DNA of 64,000 bases from an uncultured Verrucomicrobiota bacterium (GTDB lineage Bacteria > Verrucomicrobiota > Kiritimatiellia > CAIQIC01 > Lenti-01), in assembly GCA_938003985.1 (NCBI GenBank), contig CALKWZ010000067.1, positions 16,740-80,739 of the forward strand. Reading direction: 5' to 3'. The notes beneath the pieces were generated by a model. That model ran no database searches, was not told the origin of the DNA, and was given only the letters and a program-made list of their open reading frames with translations. This document shows, in pieces, positions 7,965 through 16,424 of the stretch (position 1 is the first letter of the stretch; every line of letters starts with the position of its first letter). Made by a program: the position numbers and the translations under genes.

Positions 7965-10220
7965 CTACAGGCCGTGGCGTTCCAGCCGCTCCAGCGCGGT
8001 CCAGAATCCCTCGCCGCGGTTCTTGTGCCCCTGCCAGATCTCCGGCATGAACGTGGCTTGCGGGCACACGGCGCGGAGCTGCGCGCACAGCGCCGGGAAA
8101 TCGATTTCCCCGTCGCCGATCTGCAGGCCTTCGCCGTCGGTCCCGCGCGCGTCGGCCATGTGCAGGTGCGCCGCGAACGGACCCACCTGGTCCACGAATT
8201 CCTTGAAGGACGTCTTGGCGTGCGCGCACGCGAGCTTGGAGTGGCTGACGTCGAAGCACAGCCGCAGCCGGTTGGCCCGGCAGAACTCCACCGTGTCCTC
8301 CGGACGCACGAACAGGTTCAGGTACATCTGGCCGCCGAAGTACCACGGGAACGGCGGCAGGGTCTGGCCGATGATTTCGACCCCCGCCGCATCGAGCTCC
8401 CGCAGGCTTTGCGCCAGGATCTCGTAGCGCCGGCGCACGTCGGCCTCGGACAGGAAGCCGTCCGTGGAAAAGCCCCCGAGGCTGGCGATGATCACCGGCC
8501 GCGTCGCCCGGCGGAAGTACGGCTTCATCTTCCGCGTCAGGTCCACCACGCGCTGCAGTTCCGCCACGGAGCGCCGGCGGTGCTCCGGATCGGGATTCGA
8601 CAGGTCGAGCAGGTGGTCGCCGTTGAAGGTGTCCGGGCTGTGGACCTTGAAGTCGAGATCCAGCGGCTCCTCGAAATACCGGGCGAAGTCTTCCTCCATG
8701 TCCTTGAAGCTCATGTGGAACTCCAGGAAGTCCGGATTCGACATCTTCCGGATGTCCTGGAAATCGTGCCAGCGAACCGTGACGCCCCAGGGCCGGCTGA
8801 ACCAGTAGGCGCGGGCCTGGGCCAGCGGCTGGTCGATGTCGCTCGCGAAAAAGAAATCGCCCTTCTTCAACGCCCGCGGCGACCGGCGACCGAGCAATTC
8901 CGCCAGCCGGTTCGGCTGCAACCCGCGGCCGGGGCTGCGGATTTCGACCGCGCTCTCGTTGATCATTTCCCCGGGCGCGACGTCCCGCGCCGCCACGAGG
9001 CTCTTGGCCAGGTTCGAGCGGTTCATCAGTTCGCCTTGCGAAAGCGAGCGCGCATGGCCGGAACCCAGCGCCTCTTCCACCTGGCGGATGCCTTCGACCA
9101 GCGCCTTGAACTCCTCCGGCAGCAGGCTGGCCTTGTGGTCGGACCCTTCCAGGCTGCGATCGAGCGTGACGTGCTTCTCGACGATCCGCGCCCCTTGGCA
9201 CACCGCCGAAACGGCGACGTGGATGCCGCGCTCGTGGCCCGAATATCCCACCGGGCAGCCGCCAATCGCCTTCAACCGCGAGAGGTAGGCCAGATTGATG
9301 TCCTTGAACGGCGCCGGGTAGGTCGAATTGCAGTGCAGCAGCGCATAGGAGCTGCCGCAGCGGCGCAGCACCTTCACCGTTTCCGCGATCTCCTCTTCCG
9401 TGGACATGCCCGTGGACAGGATCAGCGGCTTGTAGGTCTTCGCCATCCGCTCGATGAACGGATGATTGGTCAGGTCGGCCGAGGCGACCTTGTAGGCCTC
9501 CATGCCGTAGCGCTCGAGCACTGCCAGGCTTTCCTCTTCCCACGGGGTGCAGAGCACCGTCAGGCCCTGCGCCTTGGCGTAGTCGAACAGCCGCAGCATG
9601 TCGTCCACGGGCAGTTCGAATTTCTCCAGCAGGTTCAGCGTGTACTGCGCGCCCAGATCCTCGCCGGTCACCCCGCCGCCCGGCGTGTGGCGGTAGAGCC
9701 GCGTCATGTTCCGCATCTGGAACTTCACCGCGTCCACGCGCGCGTCCCGCGCCGCCTGTACCAGGCGCCGCGCCATTTCCAGGCTGCCGTTGTGGTTGAT
9801 GCCGATCTCGGCGATCACGAAGACTGGGCTTTCGTCGTTGATCAGCCGGTCGCCGATCTTCACGCCTTCGAGCAGGCTGCGCCGGCGCACCACGCCGATC
9901 AGCCGCCGCCGCGCGTCCAGCAGCGGGATGAACTTGACGCGGTCCGAAAACCGGCGCCGGACGTCTTCCTGCGGTTCCGTTTCCAGCGCCACCGTGCAGG
10001 TTTTGACCAGGATCTGGCGCAGCGGCTGAGCCAGGTCCGCCACCGATTGCGTCATCAGCCAGCGGCGCACGTCGCCGTCCGTCAACACGCCCTCCAGCAC
10101 GCCCGATTCGTCCACGCCCAGGATGAAGCCCTGGTGGTTGGCGTCCAGGCGCCGCAGCACTTCCCGCACCGGCGCCTCCACGTTCACGCACCACCGGTTG
10201 ACGTCGCGCTCGATGATCAT
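7965..10220 (-). CDS. Fusion: CBS pair + NeuB-like sialic acid synthase + SAF + TIM-barrel isomerase/epimerase-like domain
   Basis: A 751-residue multidomain protein. Residues about 1-120 form two CBS-like repeats (GFILGVDESGVLEGVLTDGDVRR and IPLLDARRRLIGVVRRRSLL). Residues 130-385 are a NeuB nonulosonic acid synthase (VFVIAEIGINHNG, AVKFQ, ILSTGMST, GYSGHERG, VEKHVTLDRSLEGSDHKASL), which condenses PEP with an N-acetylhexosamine derivative. Residues 395-455 are the antifreeze-like SAF domain (RSLVAARDVAPGE-type). Residues 470-751 resemble a xylose-isomerase-like TIM barrel with FDVSHSKLA and HLHMADARG metal-site-type segments. Ordinary NeuB is about 340-350 residues, so both ends are extra. 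The gene sits directly after a CMP-sugar synthetase, supporting a sialic/legionaminic-type acid. The CBS pair may sense a nucleotide. Confidence 0.87.
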   Translation of the reverse strand: MIIERDVNRWCVNVEAPVREVLRRLDANHQGFILGVDESGVLEGVLTDGDVRRWLMTQSVADLAQPLRQILVKTCTVALETEPQEDVRRRFSDRVKFIPLLDARRRLIGVVRRRSLLEGVKIGDRLINDESPVFVIAEIGINHNGSLEMARRLVQAARDARVDAVKFQMRNMTRLYRHTPGGGVTGEDLGAQYTLNLLEKFELPVDDMLRLFDYAKAQGLTVLCTPWEEESLAVLERYGMEAYKVASADLTNHPFIERMAKTYKPLILSTGMSTEEEIAETVKVLRRCGSSYALLHCNSTYPAPFKDINLAYLSRLKAIGGCPVGYSGHERGIHVAVSAVCQGARIVEKHVTLDRSLEGSDHKASLLPEEFKALVEGIRQVEEALGSGHARSLSQGELMNRSNLAKSLVAARDVAPGEMINESAVEIRSPGRGLQPNRLAELLGRRSPRALKKGDFFFASDIDQPLAQARAYWFSRPWGVTVRWHDFQDIRKMSNPDFLEFHMSFKDMEEDFARYFEEPLDLDFKVHSPDTFNGDHLLDLSNPDPEHRRRSVAELQRVVDLTRKMKPYFRRATRPVIIASLGGFSTDGFLSEADVRRRYEILAQSLRELDAAGVEIIGQTLPPFPWYFGGQMYLNLFVRPEDTVEFCRANRLRLCFDVSHSKLACAHAKTSFKEFVDQVGPFAAHLHMADARGTDGEGLQIGDGEIDFPALCAQLRAVCPQATFMPEIWQGHKNRGEGFWTALERLERHGL

Positions 10221-10933
10221 GCCCGCTTCTCCTTCCGCCGGAGCAGGAAATCCGCCCATTCCAGATCGGTCTCGGAATCGATGTCCACGCCGGCCTCCTC
10301 GGACATCTTGAACAACACGATCTTGCCGCCCAGCCGGTTGTGGCCTTGCCGCAGCACCCACGGCTTGAAGACGTAGATCGAGCCGTTTTCGCGGTAGCGC
10401 GGCGGCATGTCCTGCCGCCGCGGCCGCTCGCGCCAATCGCGGCCCACCGCCACGGCCTGGCCGTCCTGCTCCGCCCACAGGAACAGATGCGCGGGCGAAA
10501 CCGAAACCAGCGAATCCGCGCCGGTCCGCTCCAGCAACTCCACGGCGGCATCGACGTCCGCCCCGGTCCGCAGGGGACACGTCGCCTGCAAAAACACCAC
10601 CAGTCGCGGATCGCCGCCGCGTTCGGCCGCGATCGCGTCGAGGGCCTGCAGCAGCGCCGCCTCGGAGGAGGTCGCGTCCTGCGCCAGATCGGCGGGGCGG
10701 TCGATCACCGCCGCCCCCGCCGCCTGCGCCGCGCGCTTGATCTCCGCGTCCTCGGTGCTGACGTACACGCGGCCGACCCGCGCCGCTTCCAGGCCGTCCG
10801 CGACGCTCCAGGCCAGCAGCGGCCGGCCGGCGACGGCGCGGACGTTTTTCCGCGGAACGCCTTTGGAGCCGCCGCGGGCCGGGATGATGGCCACGACGTC
10901 CGCCGGCAAAGCGCTGTCCGGCCGGTTCGTCAC
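10217..10933 (-). CDS. CMP-nonulosonic acid cytidylyltransferase (NeuA-like)
   Basis: A 238-residue cytidylyltransferase that activates a sialic-acid-like sugar with CTP. The N-terminal nucleotide-binding signature IIPARGGSKGVPRKNV is textbook NeuA/PseF/LegF, and the TCPLRTGADVDAAV segment follows the family pattern. VDIDSETDLEWADFLL matches the C-terminal D-I-D-x-x-x-D-L found in this family. The start is a GTG at 10933, which overlaps the carbamoyltransferase stop by 4 bases. Together with the NeuB fusion downstream it forms a two-step synthesis-activation pair; genes that make the hexosamine precursor are not in this window. Confidence 0.9.
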   Translation of the reverse strand: MTNRPDSALPADVVAIIPARGGSKGVPRKNVRAVAGRPLLAWSVADGLEAARVGRVYVSTEDAEIKRAAQAAGAAVIDRPADLAQDATSSEAALLQALDAIAAERGGDPRLVVFLQATCPLRTGADVDAAVELLERTGADSLVSVSPAHLFLWAEQDGQAVAVGRDWRERPRRQDMPPRYRENGSIYVFKPWVLRQGHNRLGGKIVLFKMSEEAGVDIDSETDLEWADFLLRRKEKRA

Positions 10934-12672
10934 GCCTTCGCTCCGCGCCGGATGGCCTCCTTGTCCACCACGAAGTCGCCCAGCGCCAGCAGGTCGATCT
11001 GCGTCCCCAGGAAGCAGGCGATCGCCTGCTGCGGGGTATGCACGATCGGCTGGCCCTTGACGTTGAACGACGTGTTCAGCAGCACCGGGCAGCCGCTTTC
11101 GGCGTGGAACGCCTTCAGGAGCTTGTAGAACCGCTCGTTGTTGTCGGGACCAACGGACTGCACGCGGCACGAGTCGTCGACGTGCACCGTCGCCGGGATC
11201 GCCGTCTTTTTCGCGGGCTGCACCTTGCAGGCGATCAGCATGTGCGGGCTCTCCTGCCCGATGTCGAAGTACTCGTGCAGGTATTCCTTCAGGCACGCCG
11301 GCGCCAGCGGCCGGAAGTATTCGCGGAACTTCACGTGGTCGTTGATGTGGTCGCGCATGCCGTCCGGAAACGGCTTGGCCAGGATGCTGCGGTTGCCCAG
11401 CGCGCGCGGACCGAATTCCGACCCGCCCTGGTACCACGCCAGCACCTTGCCCGCCGCCAGCTTCTTCGCCAGTTCCCCGTAGAGGTCCGCCGGGCGCGCG
11501 TAGGGCACGTTCGCTTCCTTCAGCGCCTGTTCCATCTCGGCGTCCGTGAATTCGCTGTGCAGGTAGTAGTTGTGGTTCTTCACCGGGCGGTAGTTCGGAT
11601 CCCGCGCCCGCTGCGCCAGGAAGCACGCCCCGATCGCCAGCCCCGCGTCGCCCGACGCCGGCTGCACGAAGATCTGGTCGAAGACGCGTTCGCGCTCGAT
11701 CCGCCCGTTCATGGAGCAGTTCAGCGCCACGCCGCCGCTCAGGCACAGGTGCTTCAGGCCGGTTTCCTTGCGCGCGTTGCGCAGCACGCCCAGCACCACC
11801 TCTTCCAACCGGCGTTGCAGCGCGGCCGAGATGTCCTTGTGGTGCTGGTTCAGCGTGGCCAGGTCGTACTTCCGCCGCGGGCCGAACACTTCCACGAACC
11901 GGTCCGACACCCACTTGTTCCGCTCGTAGTAGTACGCCATCCACTCCGGATTGATCGTGATGCCGTACCGGCCGTCGTACTGGATGATCTCCTCGAAGAA
12001 CGAATAGTAGCTGCGGTTCTGCCCGGGCACGACGTGATCCGAGTCGCCGAAGCACGCCAGGGCCATGATGATGCCCTCGTGGTGCACGTTCTTCCAGCCG
12101 AGGTAGCACGTGATCGCCGCGTAGGCCAGGCCCAGCGAATGCGGATAGTCGTACTCCTCGTGCAGCACTTCGATCGCGCCGCCCCGGCCGACGCCGAGCT
12201 TCATCGTCTTGTTGTCGCCCACGCCGTCAATGCTCAGCAGCACCGCGTCCTGGAACCCGCTCGGGAAGTAGGAGCTCGCCAGATGCGTCAGGTGGTGGTC
12301 GAAAAACGAGATCGGGCCCTGGAAACCCGTTTTCTCCCGGATGATCTCCTCGACGTTGAACATCTCCTTGACGCGGTCGAACTCCTGGATGAGCATTCCC
12401 ACCCGCTTCGGATCGCGGATGGCCGACTCCAGATAGGTCCGCCGGATGCACGCGGCCGGATCGCCGCCGAAGGCGATCTCGTCCACGTCGTCCATCGTCA
12501 GCCGCGCCTTGCGCAGGCAGTCGTGGATCGCGTCCACCGGGAACAGCCGGCTATGCTTGTCCAGCGTGTAGCGCTCCTGCTCGCAGGCCGCCAGCAGCTT
12601 GCCGTCGACCATGACCGCGGCCGCCGTGTCGTGCGCCAAATACTTGATTCCCAAAATGGCCTTCTTTTTCAT
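10930..12672 (-). CDS. O-carbamoyltransferase, NodU/TobZ family
   Basis: A 580-residue carbamoyltransferase that would use carbamoyl phosphate and ATP to put an O-carbamoyl group on a sugar. Family marks are ILGIKYLAHDTAAAVMVDG at the N-terminus, the histidine-rich FFDHHLTHLASSYFPSGF, LSIDGVGDN, HSLGLAYAAIT, LCLSGGVALNC and GGSEFGPRALGNRSIL, with FREYFRPLAPACL and LLNTSFNVKGQPIV in the C-terminal part. Its length matches the NodU group. ATG 12672 is 28 bases after the preceding gene. It sits between sugar-activating genes and glycosyltransferases, so a carbamoylated residue in the polymer is expected. Confidence 0.93.
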   Translation of the reverse strand: MKKKAILGIKYLAHDTAAAVMVDGKLLAACEQERYTLDKHSRLFPVDAIHDCLRKARLTMDDVDEIAFGGDPAACIRRTYLESAIRDPKRVGMLIQEFDRVKEMFNVEEIIREKTGFQGPISFFDHHLTHLASSYFPSGFQDAVLLSIDGVGDNKTMKLGVGRGGAIEVLHEEYDYPHSLGLAYAAITCYLGWKNVHHEGIIMALACFGDSDHVVPGQNRSYYSFFEEIIQYDGRYGITINPEWMAYYYERNKWVSDRFVEVFGPRRKYDLATLNQHHKDISAALQRRLEEVVLGVLRNARKETGLKHLCLSGGVALNCSMNGRIERERVFDQIFVQPASGDAGLAIGACFLAQRARDPNYRPVKNHNYYLHSEFTDAEMEQALKEANVPYARPADLYGELAKKLAAGKVLAWYQGGSEFGPRALGNRSILAKPFPDGMRDHINDHVKFREYFRPLAPACLKEYLHEYFDIGQESPHMLIACKVQPAKKTAIPATVHVDDSCRVQSVGPDNNERFYKLLKAFHAESGCPVLLNTSFNVKGQPIVHTPQQAIACFLGTQIDLLALGDFVVDKEAIRRGAKA

Positions 12673-12700
12673 CGTATCGAACTCCTTGTTTCCCGTGATG

Positions 12701-13600
12701 CTACTGGATTCCCTGCGTTTTTAAAACATTTCCGTCCGTTCCTTCCGCCCGCACGGCGCGAAAGCCCGCGGGCGAAACGGTGAACTCCCGGGGCGGATCG
12801 CCCGCGCCAAAATCGATACCCGGCATCCCCTTGCGGATCGAGTGGAAATGCAGGTACAGCAGTTCCTCGCCGCCCACCCCGTATGTCCGGCCGGCGCGCC
12901 AGCGCAGGCAGAGGGCGGGATCCGCCAGCATCTGGCGCTGGTGCTTGCCGCTGGTGGTCCACACCCGGTTCCACCAGACCCGCGGCAGGGGCCACTTCCG
13001 GACGCGCCGCGTCCAGAACCGGCGCCACCGGCTGTTCTGGTAGCCCTGCAGCAGGTCCGTCAGCCCGTCCTCGTCGATCCGGCGGTATGTTCCGCTGTCC
13101 CCCGCCCGTTCCTCCACGTCCGGGATGCGCCGGAACAGGTCGGCCCACTCGGGCCGGTTGCGGAACAGGCAGAAATGGCCCGAGATGCGCTCCATCCGGG
13201 ACGTGATGACGTCGTGGCCGGCCAGCAATTCCGGCGTGAGAAAACTCCGGACGGCGCCCCAGACGACGTCCATGTCGCAACAGCCCCAGAAATCGCGGCC
13301 GCGCAATTCGGGCTCGAAGATGCGGCCGTACATGATTTTCAGGTCGCACATCTTGTAGGCGAAAACCGGCGTCAGCCGGATGGGGAACCCCAGCGCGTCC
13401 GTGGCGCGCCGGTTGAAACCGTCCATGTCCAGCGGAATGAACTTCACGTTGCCGGGAACGCCGGCCGGGGCCGGCTGGTCGCTGAAGATCATCCAATCCA
13501 CGCTCGGATTGTGGCGGCACGACAGCAGGAACGCCGGCATCCAGAACGGCAACGGCCCGAACCAGACGATCACCATGGCGATGGTGGGCTCCGGGCTCAT
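12701..13600 (-). CDS. DUF6625-like putative glycosyltransferase-associated protein
   Basis: A 299-residue protein beginning with MVIVWFGPLPFWMPAFLLS and CRHNPSVDWMIFSDQ, then a central FWGCCDMDVVWGAVRSFL and C-terminal LLYLHFHSIRKGM. This pattern is that of a family of unknown function (DUF6625 as I recall it) found in polysaccharide clusters. The CCDMDVVWG segment resembles the D-x-D metal-site region of GT-A glycosyltransferases, so a sugar-transfer role is plausible but unproven. The start at 13600 overlaps the upstream gene stop by 4 bases. Confidence 0.7.
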   Translation of the reverse strand: MSPEPTIAMVIVWFGPLPFWMPAFLLSCRHNPSVDWMIFSDQPAPAGVPGNVKFIPLDMDGFNRRATDALGFPIRLTPVFAYKMCDLKIMYGRIFEPELRGRDFWGCCDMDVVWGAVRSFLTPELLAGHDVITSRMERISGHFCLFRNRPEWADLFRRIPDVEERAGDSGTYRRIDEDGLTDLLQGYQNSRWRRFWTRRVRKWPLPRVWWNRVWTTSGKHQRQMLADPALCLRWRAGRTYGVGGEELLYLHFHSIRKGMPGIDFGAGDPPREFTVSPAGFRAVRAEGTDGNVLKTQGIQ

Positions 13601-14613
13601 GCCGCGCGGTCCTCCACCGCCGCCCGCCGCCGGCGGACATGGTCTCCGAGCCGCGCCAGCGCCAGACCGATTCCGGAAGCCGTGTTCAGCAAGGACAAGA
13701 ATGACGCCATGCGCCACGGCTGCGGACAATGCCGGACCAGAAATCCGCAGGAACAGAGCCCCGACCACCAGGCGCCGAACAAATGTTTTTCCATTACGAG
13801 GCCGTGCGCCGCAACGGCATATCGATGCGACAGCAGGCGGATCCACTCGCGGGGCAAGTCCCGGGCCCGCCCCCACAGAATCAAATCCCCCCACACCTGC
13901 CGGATCCCGCCCAATTGATTCTGGCGGGAATGCCCGGTGACCCGGTTGCCGGCATGGATTCGGCAGAGGCTGACCGGCGCGTCGGTCTTCCCCGGATAGA
14001 GCCGGCCCACGGCGGCCATCCGGATCCAGAGATGGGTATCCTGGCCCGTGCGCAACGTCGGATTGAAACAACCGCTTTTCGCAAACAGGTCGCGCCGCAC
14101 CACGATCCCGTCCGTGCAGAACGAACCGGCTCCGCCGCCCACCAGCGTTTCGAACAAAGCGGCGGGCGCGACCGGCCGCCGGAGTCCCATCGTTTCGGGC
14201 CACCGGGCAGCCTGCCAACGCCGATGCACGTCTTCATTTTCGAAAAAGGTGCCGGTGGACTCGTAGACGCCGTCGGCGTCGGGATGGGCGGAAAACACCG
14301 CGAGGGCCGAGGTAAACCGGCCGGGCAAGTAGAGATCGTCGGCATCCAGGAACGCCACGAGCGGGCACGTGGCCCGTTCGAGACCGAGGTTGCGGGAAGC
14401 GCCGGCCCCGCGGTTGGCGCCGCCGGGATGCCGGAACAGATGCACGGCAGCATGTTGTTCCGCCAAGCGGCGGCACACCGCCAGCGAATCGTCCGCCGAC
14501 CCGTCCTCGACCAGGATCACCTCGCCGGTTTCGGGCTGGTCCAGCGCCGAGCGCACGGCCGGCTCCACATAGGCCGCGGCGTTGAAAACGGGAATGACGA
14601 CGGAAACTTGCAT
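13597..14613 (-). CDS. Glycosyltransferase family 2
   Basis: A 338-residue GT-A glycosyltransferase. VSVVIPVFNAAAYVEPAV starts the nucleotide-binding half, VEDGSADDS and VAFLDADDLYLPGRF give the acidic metal-binding motifs, and a C-terminal hydrophobic/aromatic stretch follows. I set the start at ATG 14613 because it aligns with the start of the truncated sister gene upstream; ATG 14622, three codons earlier, is also possible. The first 100 residues closely match that truncated copy (the same PETGEV and GAGASRNLG segments), showing a local duplication. Confidence 0.87.
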   Translation of the reverse strand: MQVSVVIPVFNAAAYVEPAVRSALDQPETGEVILVEDGSADDSLAVCRRLAEQHAAVHLFRHPGGANRGAGASRNLGLERATCPLVAFLDADDLYLPGRFTSALAVFSAHPDADGVYESTGTFFENEDVHRRWQAARWPETMGLRRPVAPAALFETLVGGGAGSFCTDGIVVRRDLFAKSGCFNPTLRTGQDTHLWIRMAAVGRLYPGKTDAPVSLCRIHAGNRVTGHSRQNQLGGIRQVWGDLILWGRARDLPREWIRLLSHRYAVAAHGLVMEKHLFGAWWSGLCSCGFLVRHCPQPWRMASFLSLLNTASGIGLALARLGDHVRRRRAAVEDRAA

Positions 14614-14614
14614 G

Positions 14615-14944
14615 TCAGGCATCGCCCCTTCGCCCCGGCCCGGCAAACCGCCCCAGCAAATAGTAATCGTCCGCGTCCAGAAACGCCACCAGGGGGCAGG
14701 TGGACTGCTCAATCCCGAGATTCCGCGACGCCCCGGCCCCCCGGTTTTCTCCGTTCGGATGCCGCAGTAGCCGCACCCGCCCATCCCCCGCCGCCAGACG
14801 TTCGCACTCAGCCAGCGAACCATCCCCCGATCCGTCCTCCACCAGCAGCACCTCGCCCGTCTCCGGCTGCGCCAGCGCCGATTTCACGGCCTGCTCGACG
14901 AACGCAGCAGCCTGATACACCGGAATGACCACCGAAACCCTCAT
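14615..14944 (-). pseudogene. Truncated duplicate of a family 2 glycosyltransferase (N-terminal GT-A half only)
   Basis: This 109-residue reading frame has a perfect GT2 start (VSVVIPVYQAAAFVEQAV), VEDGSGDGS, GAGASRNLGIEQ and VAFLDADDYYLLGRF, and then ends after a few unrelated residues. A working GT2 needs about 230 residues or more, so the catalytic C-terminal part is missing. It lies directly upstream of a full-length paralogue on the same strand, one base before the chosen start of that gene, and overlaps the gene before it by 4 bases. It still has an open frame and an operon-style start, so a short peptide may be made. The loss is probably a partial duplication or deletion at the junction. 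Confidence 0.8.
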
Positions 14945-15819
14945 GCGCCGGCTTCCTCCGGACGGCCCACGACCGGATGCTCCCGGATCTCCCCGCGCGC
15001 AATCCGGCGATCCGTCATCCGCCAGTGACACACCCGGATCTCCGACTTCAAATGGGTGCCCGATTTCCGGGAAAGCTGGACGCCGTGCTGGCGGTAGAGA
15101 TAGCTGACCGACGGGCAGACATACACCGGCAGGTTCTTGCGGTCCGCCCGGCGCAGGAAATCCGCGTCCCCCGCACAGCTCCACGGGGCGAAGCCCCCCA
15201 GCTTCGCCAGCACCTCTTTCGAAAAGAAGATCGCCCCCTTGATCGGAAACGCCGGCTTGCCGGGAATGCGCTTCAGCCGCTCGTCGCAGAGCACCCCCGT
15301 TGGCCGCAGGATGAACGCCGGCGTGCACGCCGCGCATTCTCCCGCGAACCCGCACAGGGGCCTCAGCGAGTCCGGCGCCAGCGCGTCGTCCGCCCCCACG
15401 ATGTGCACCCACGCCCCCCGCGAGGCCCACACCAGCGAGTTCTGCATCACATATACGCCCAGTTGCTCAGGATAAAACAGCACCCGCACCCGCTGCGCCT
15501 GTTCCGCCGGCATTCCTTCCAGGCACCGGGAAATCGCTGCGCGCGTGCCCTCGCAGGCGTCGATCCCCACCAGCACCTCCAGCCGCAACCCCTCCGGCAG
15601 CGCCTGGCCCAGGATCGATGCCAGGCAGTCGCCGATGAACGCCTCCGCCCCGCGCGCCGGAATCAGCACCGACAGCAGGCCCGCCTCGCCGGCCAAAACC
15701 AGCGACTCCACCTGCTGCCCGTGCCGCCGCACCCGAGCCGCCTGCTCCGCCATACGCGCCCGCGCCGCCCGCCGGCGCAGAAACGCCCCGGCCCATGCCC
15801 ACAAATTCGACGGATTCAT
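14941..15819 (-). CDS. Glycosyltransferase family 2
   Basis: A 292-residue GT-A-type glycosyltransferase with a 45-residue basic N-terminal helix before LLSVLIPARGAEAFIGDCLASI. LEVLVGIDACEGTR and HIVGADDALAPDSL supply the acidic motifs (A-D-D in place of D-x-D), and CAGDADFLRRADRKNLPVYV is the usual acceptor-side ED-like segment. ATG 15819 overlaps the acetyltransferase stop by 4 bases. The protein ends just before the truncated GT2. Sugar specificity unknown. Confidence 0.85.
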   Translation of the reverse strand: MNPSNLWAWAGAFLRRRAARARMAEQAARVRRHGQQVESLVLAGEAGLLSVLIPARGAEAFIGDCLASILGQALPEGLRLEVLVGIDACEGTRAAISRCLEGMPAEQAQRVRVLFYPEQLGVYVMQNSLVWASRGAWVHIVGADDALAPDSLRPLCGFAGECAACTPAFILRPTGVLCDERLKRIPGKPAFPIKGAIFFSKEVLAKLGGFAPWSCAGDADFLRRADRKNLPVYVCPSVSYLYRQHGVQLSRKSGTHLKSEIRVCHWRMTDRRIARGEIREHPVVGRPEEAGA

Positions 15820-16421
15820 GCGTCCTCCTCCGCCGGCTCCGGTTCCGCCCCATAGGGAACTCCGTCCGCCGCCCCGAACGCCCCCGCCTCCACGCAGCGC
15901 CGGTAATGCGCCGCGTCGCGCTCCCCCACCATCCGCCACTTGGCCCCCACCACCACCGCCATCGGCGGCACCTCCCCCGCCACCGTCGTCCCCAGCCCGA
16001 TGATCGCCCCGTCGCCAATCCGCGTGCCCGGCGCGATCGACACGTTCATCCCGATCCAGACATTCGCCCCGATGTGCACCGGCCGCTCCACCCACCCTTC
16101 GTCGTAGGGTAGCCGCTCCCCGTCCGTCCGGTGGCTGATCGTGTACAAAAGAAGATTCCGACTGATGTGCGTATGGTTGCCAATGACCAGTCCGCCCTCC
16201 GCCCGGATGAACGCGTTTTCCCCAATGTGCACGTTGTCGCCCAGCTCCGCCTGCTTCGGCCCCGTGAACCGGATGTCCCCGTAGAAACACACCCGCCGCC
16301 CACATCGCTTCAGCTTGCTTTTCAGCCGCTCGTGCTGCCGCGCCTGCCGTTCCAATTCCAGCGCCGGAAACTCCGCGAACAACTGCCGCGCCAGCCAACG
16401 CCGTATGCCCGTGTTCAGCAT
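15816..16421 (-). CDS. Hexapeptide-repeat O-acetyltransferase (maltose/galactoside acetyltransferase-like)
   Basis: A 201-residue left-handed beta-helix acetyltransferase. Repeats are seen at ELGDNVHIGENAFIRA, GLVIGNHTHISRNLL and VHIGANVWIGMNVSIAPGTRIGDGAIIGLGTTV, and the histidine of TISHRTDG is in the place of the family general base. The N-terminal 45 residues are helical and basic, and the C-terminus is a short acidic tail. It starts at 16421, three bases after the Wzt-like gene. It likely acetylates a sugar of the exported polymer. Confidence 0.87.
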   Translation of the reverse strand: MLNTGIRRWLARQLFAEFPALELERQARQHERLKSKLKRCGRRVCFYGDIRFTGPKQAELGDNVHIGENAFIRAEGGLVIGNHTHISRNLLLYTISHRTDGERLPYDEGWVERPVHIGANVWIGMNVSIAPGTRIGDGAIIGLGTTVAGEVPPMAVVVGAKWRMVGERDAAHYRRCVEAGAFGAADGVPYGAEPEPAEEDA

Positions 16422-16424
16422 CTC

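Noticed and set aside
13597..14944. Frameshift joining the truncated GT2 to the next GT2 gene
   Set aside because: The downstream gene has its own complete N-terminus, so this is a duplication and not a single split gene.
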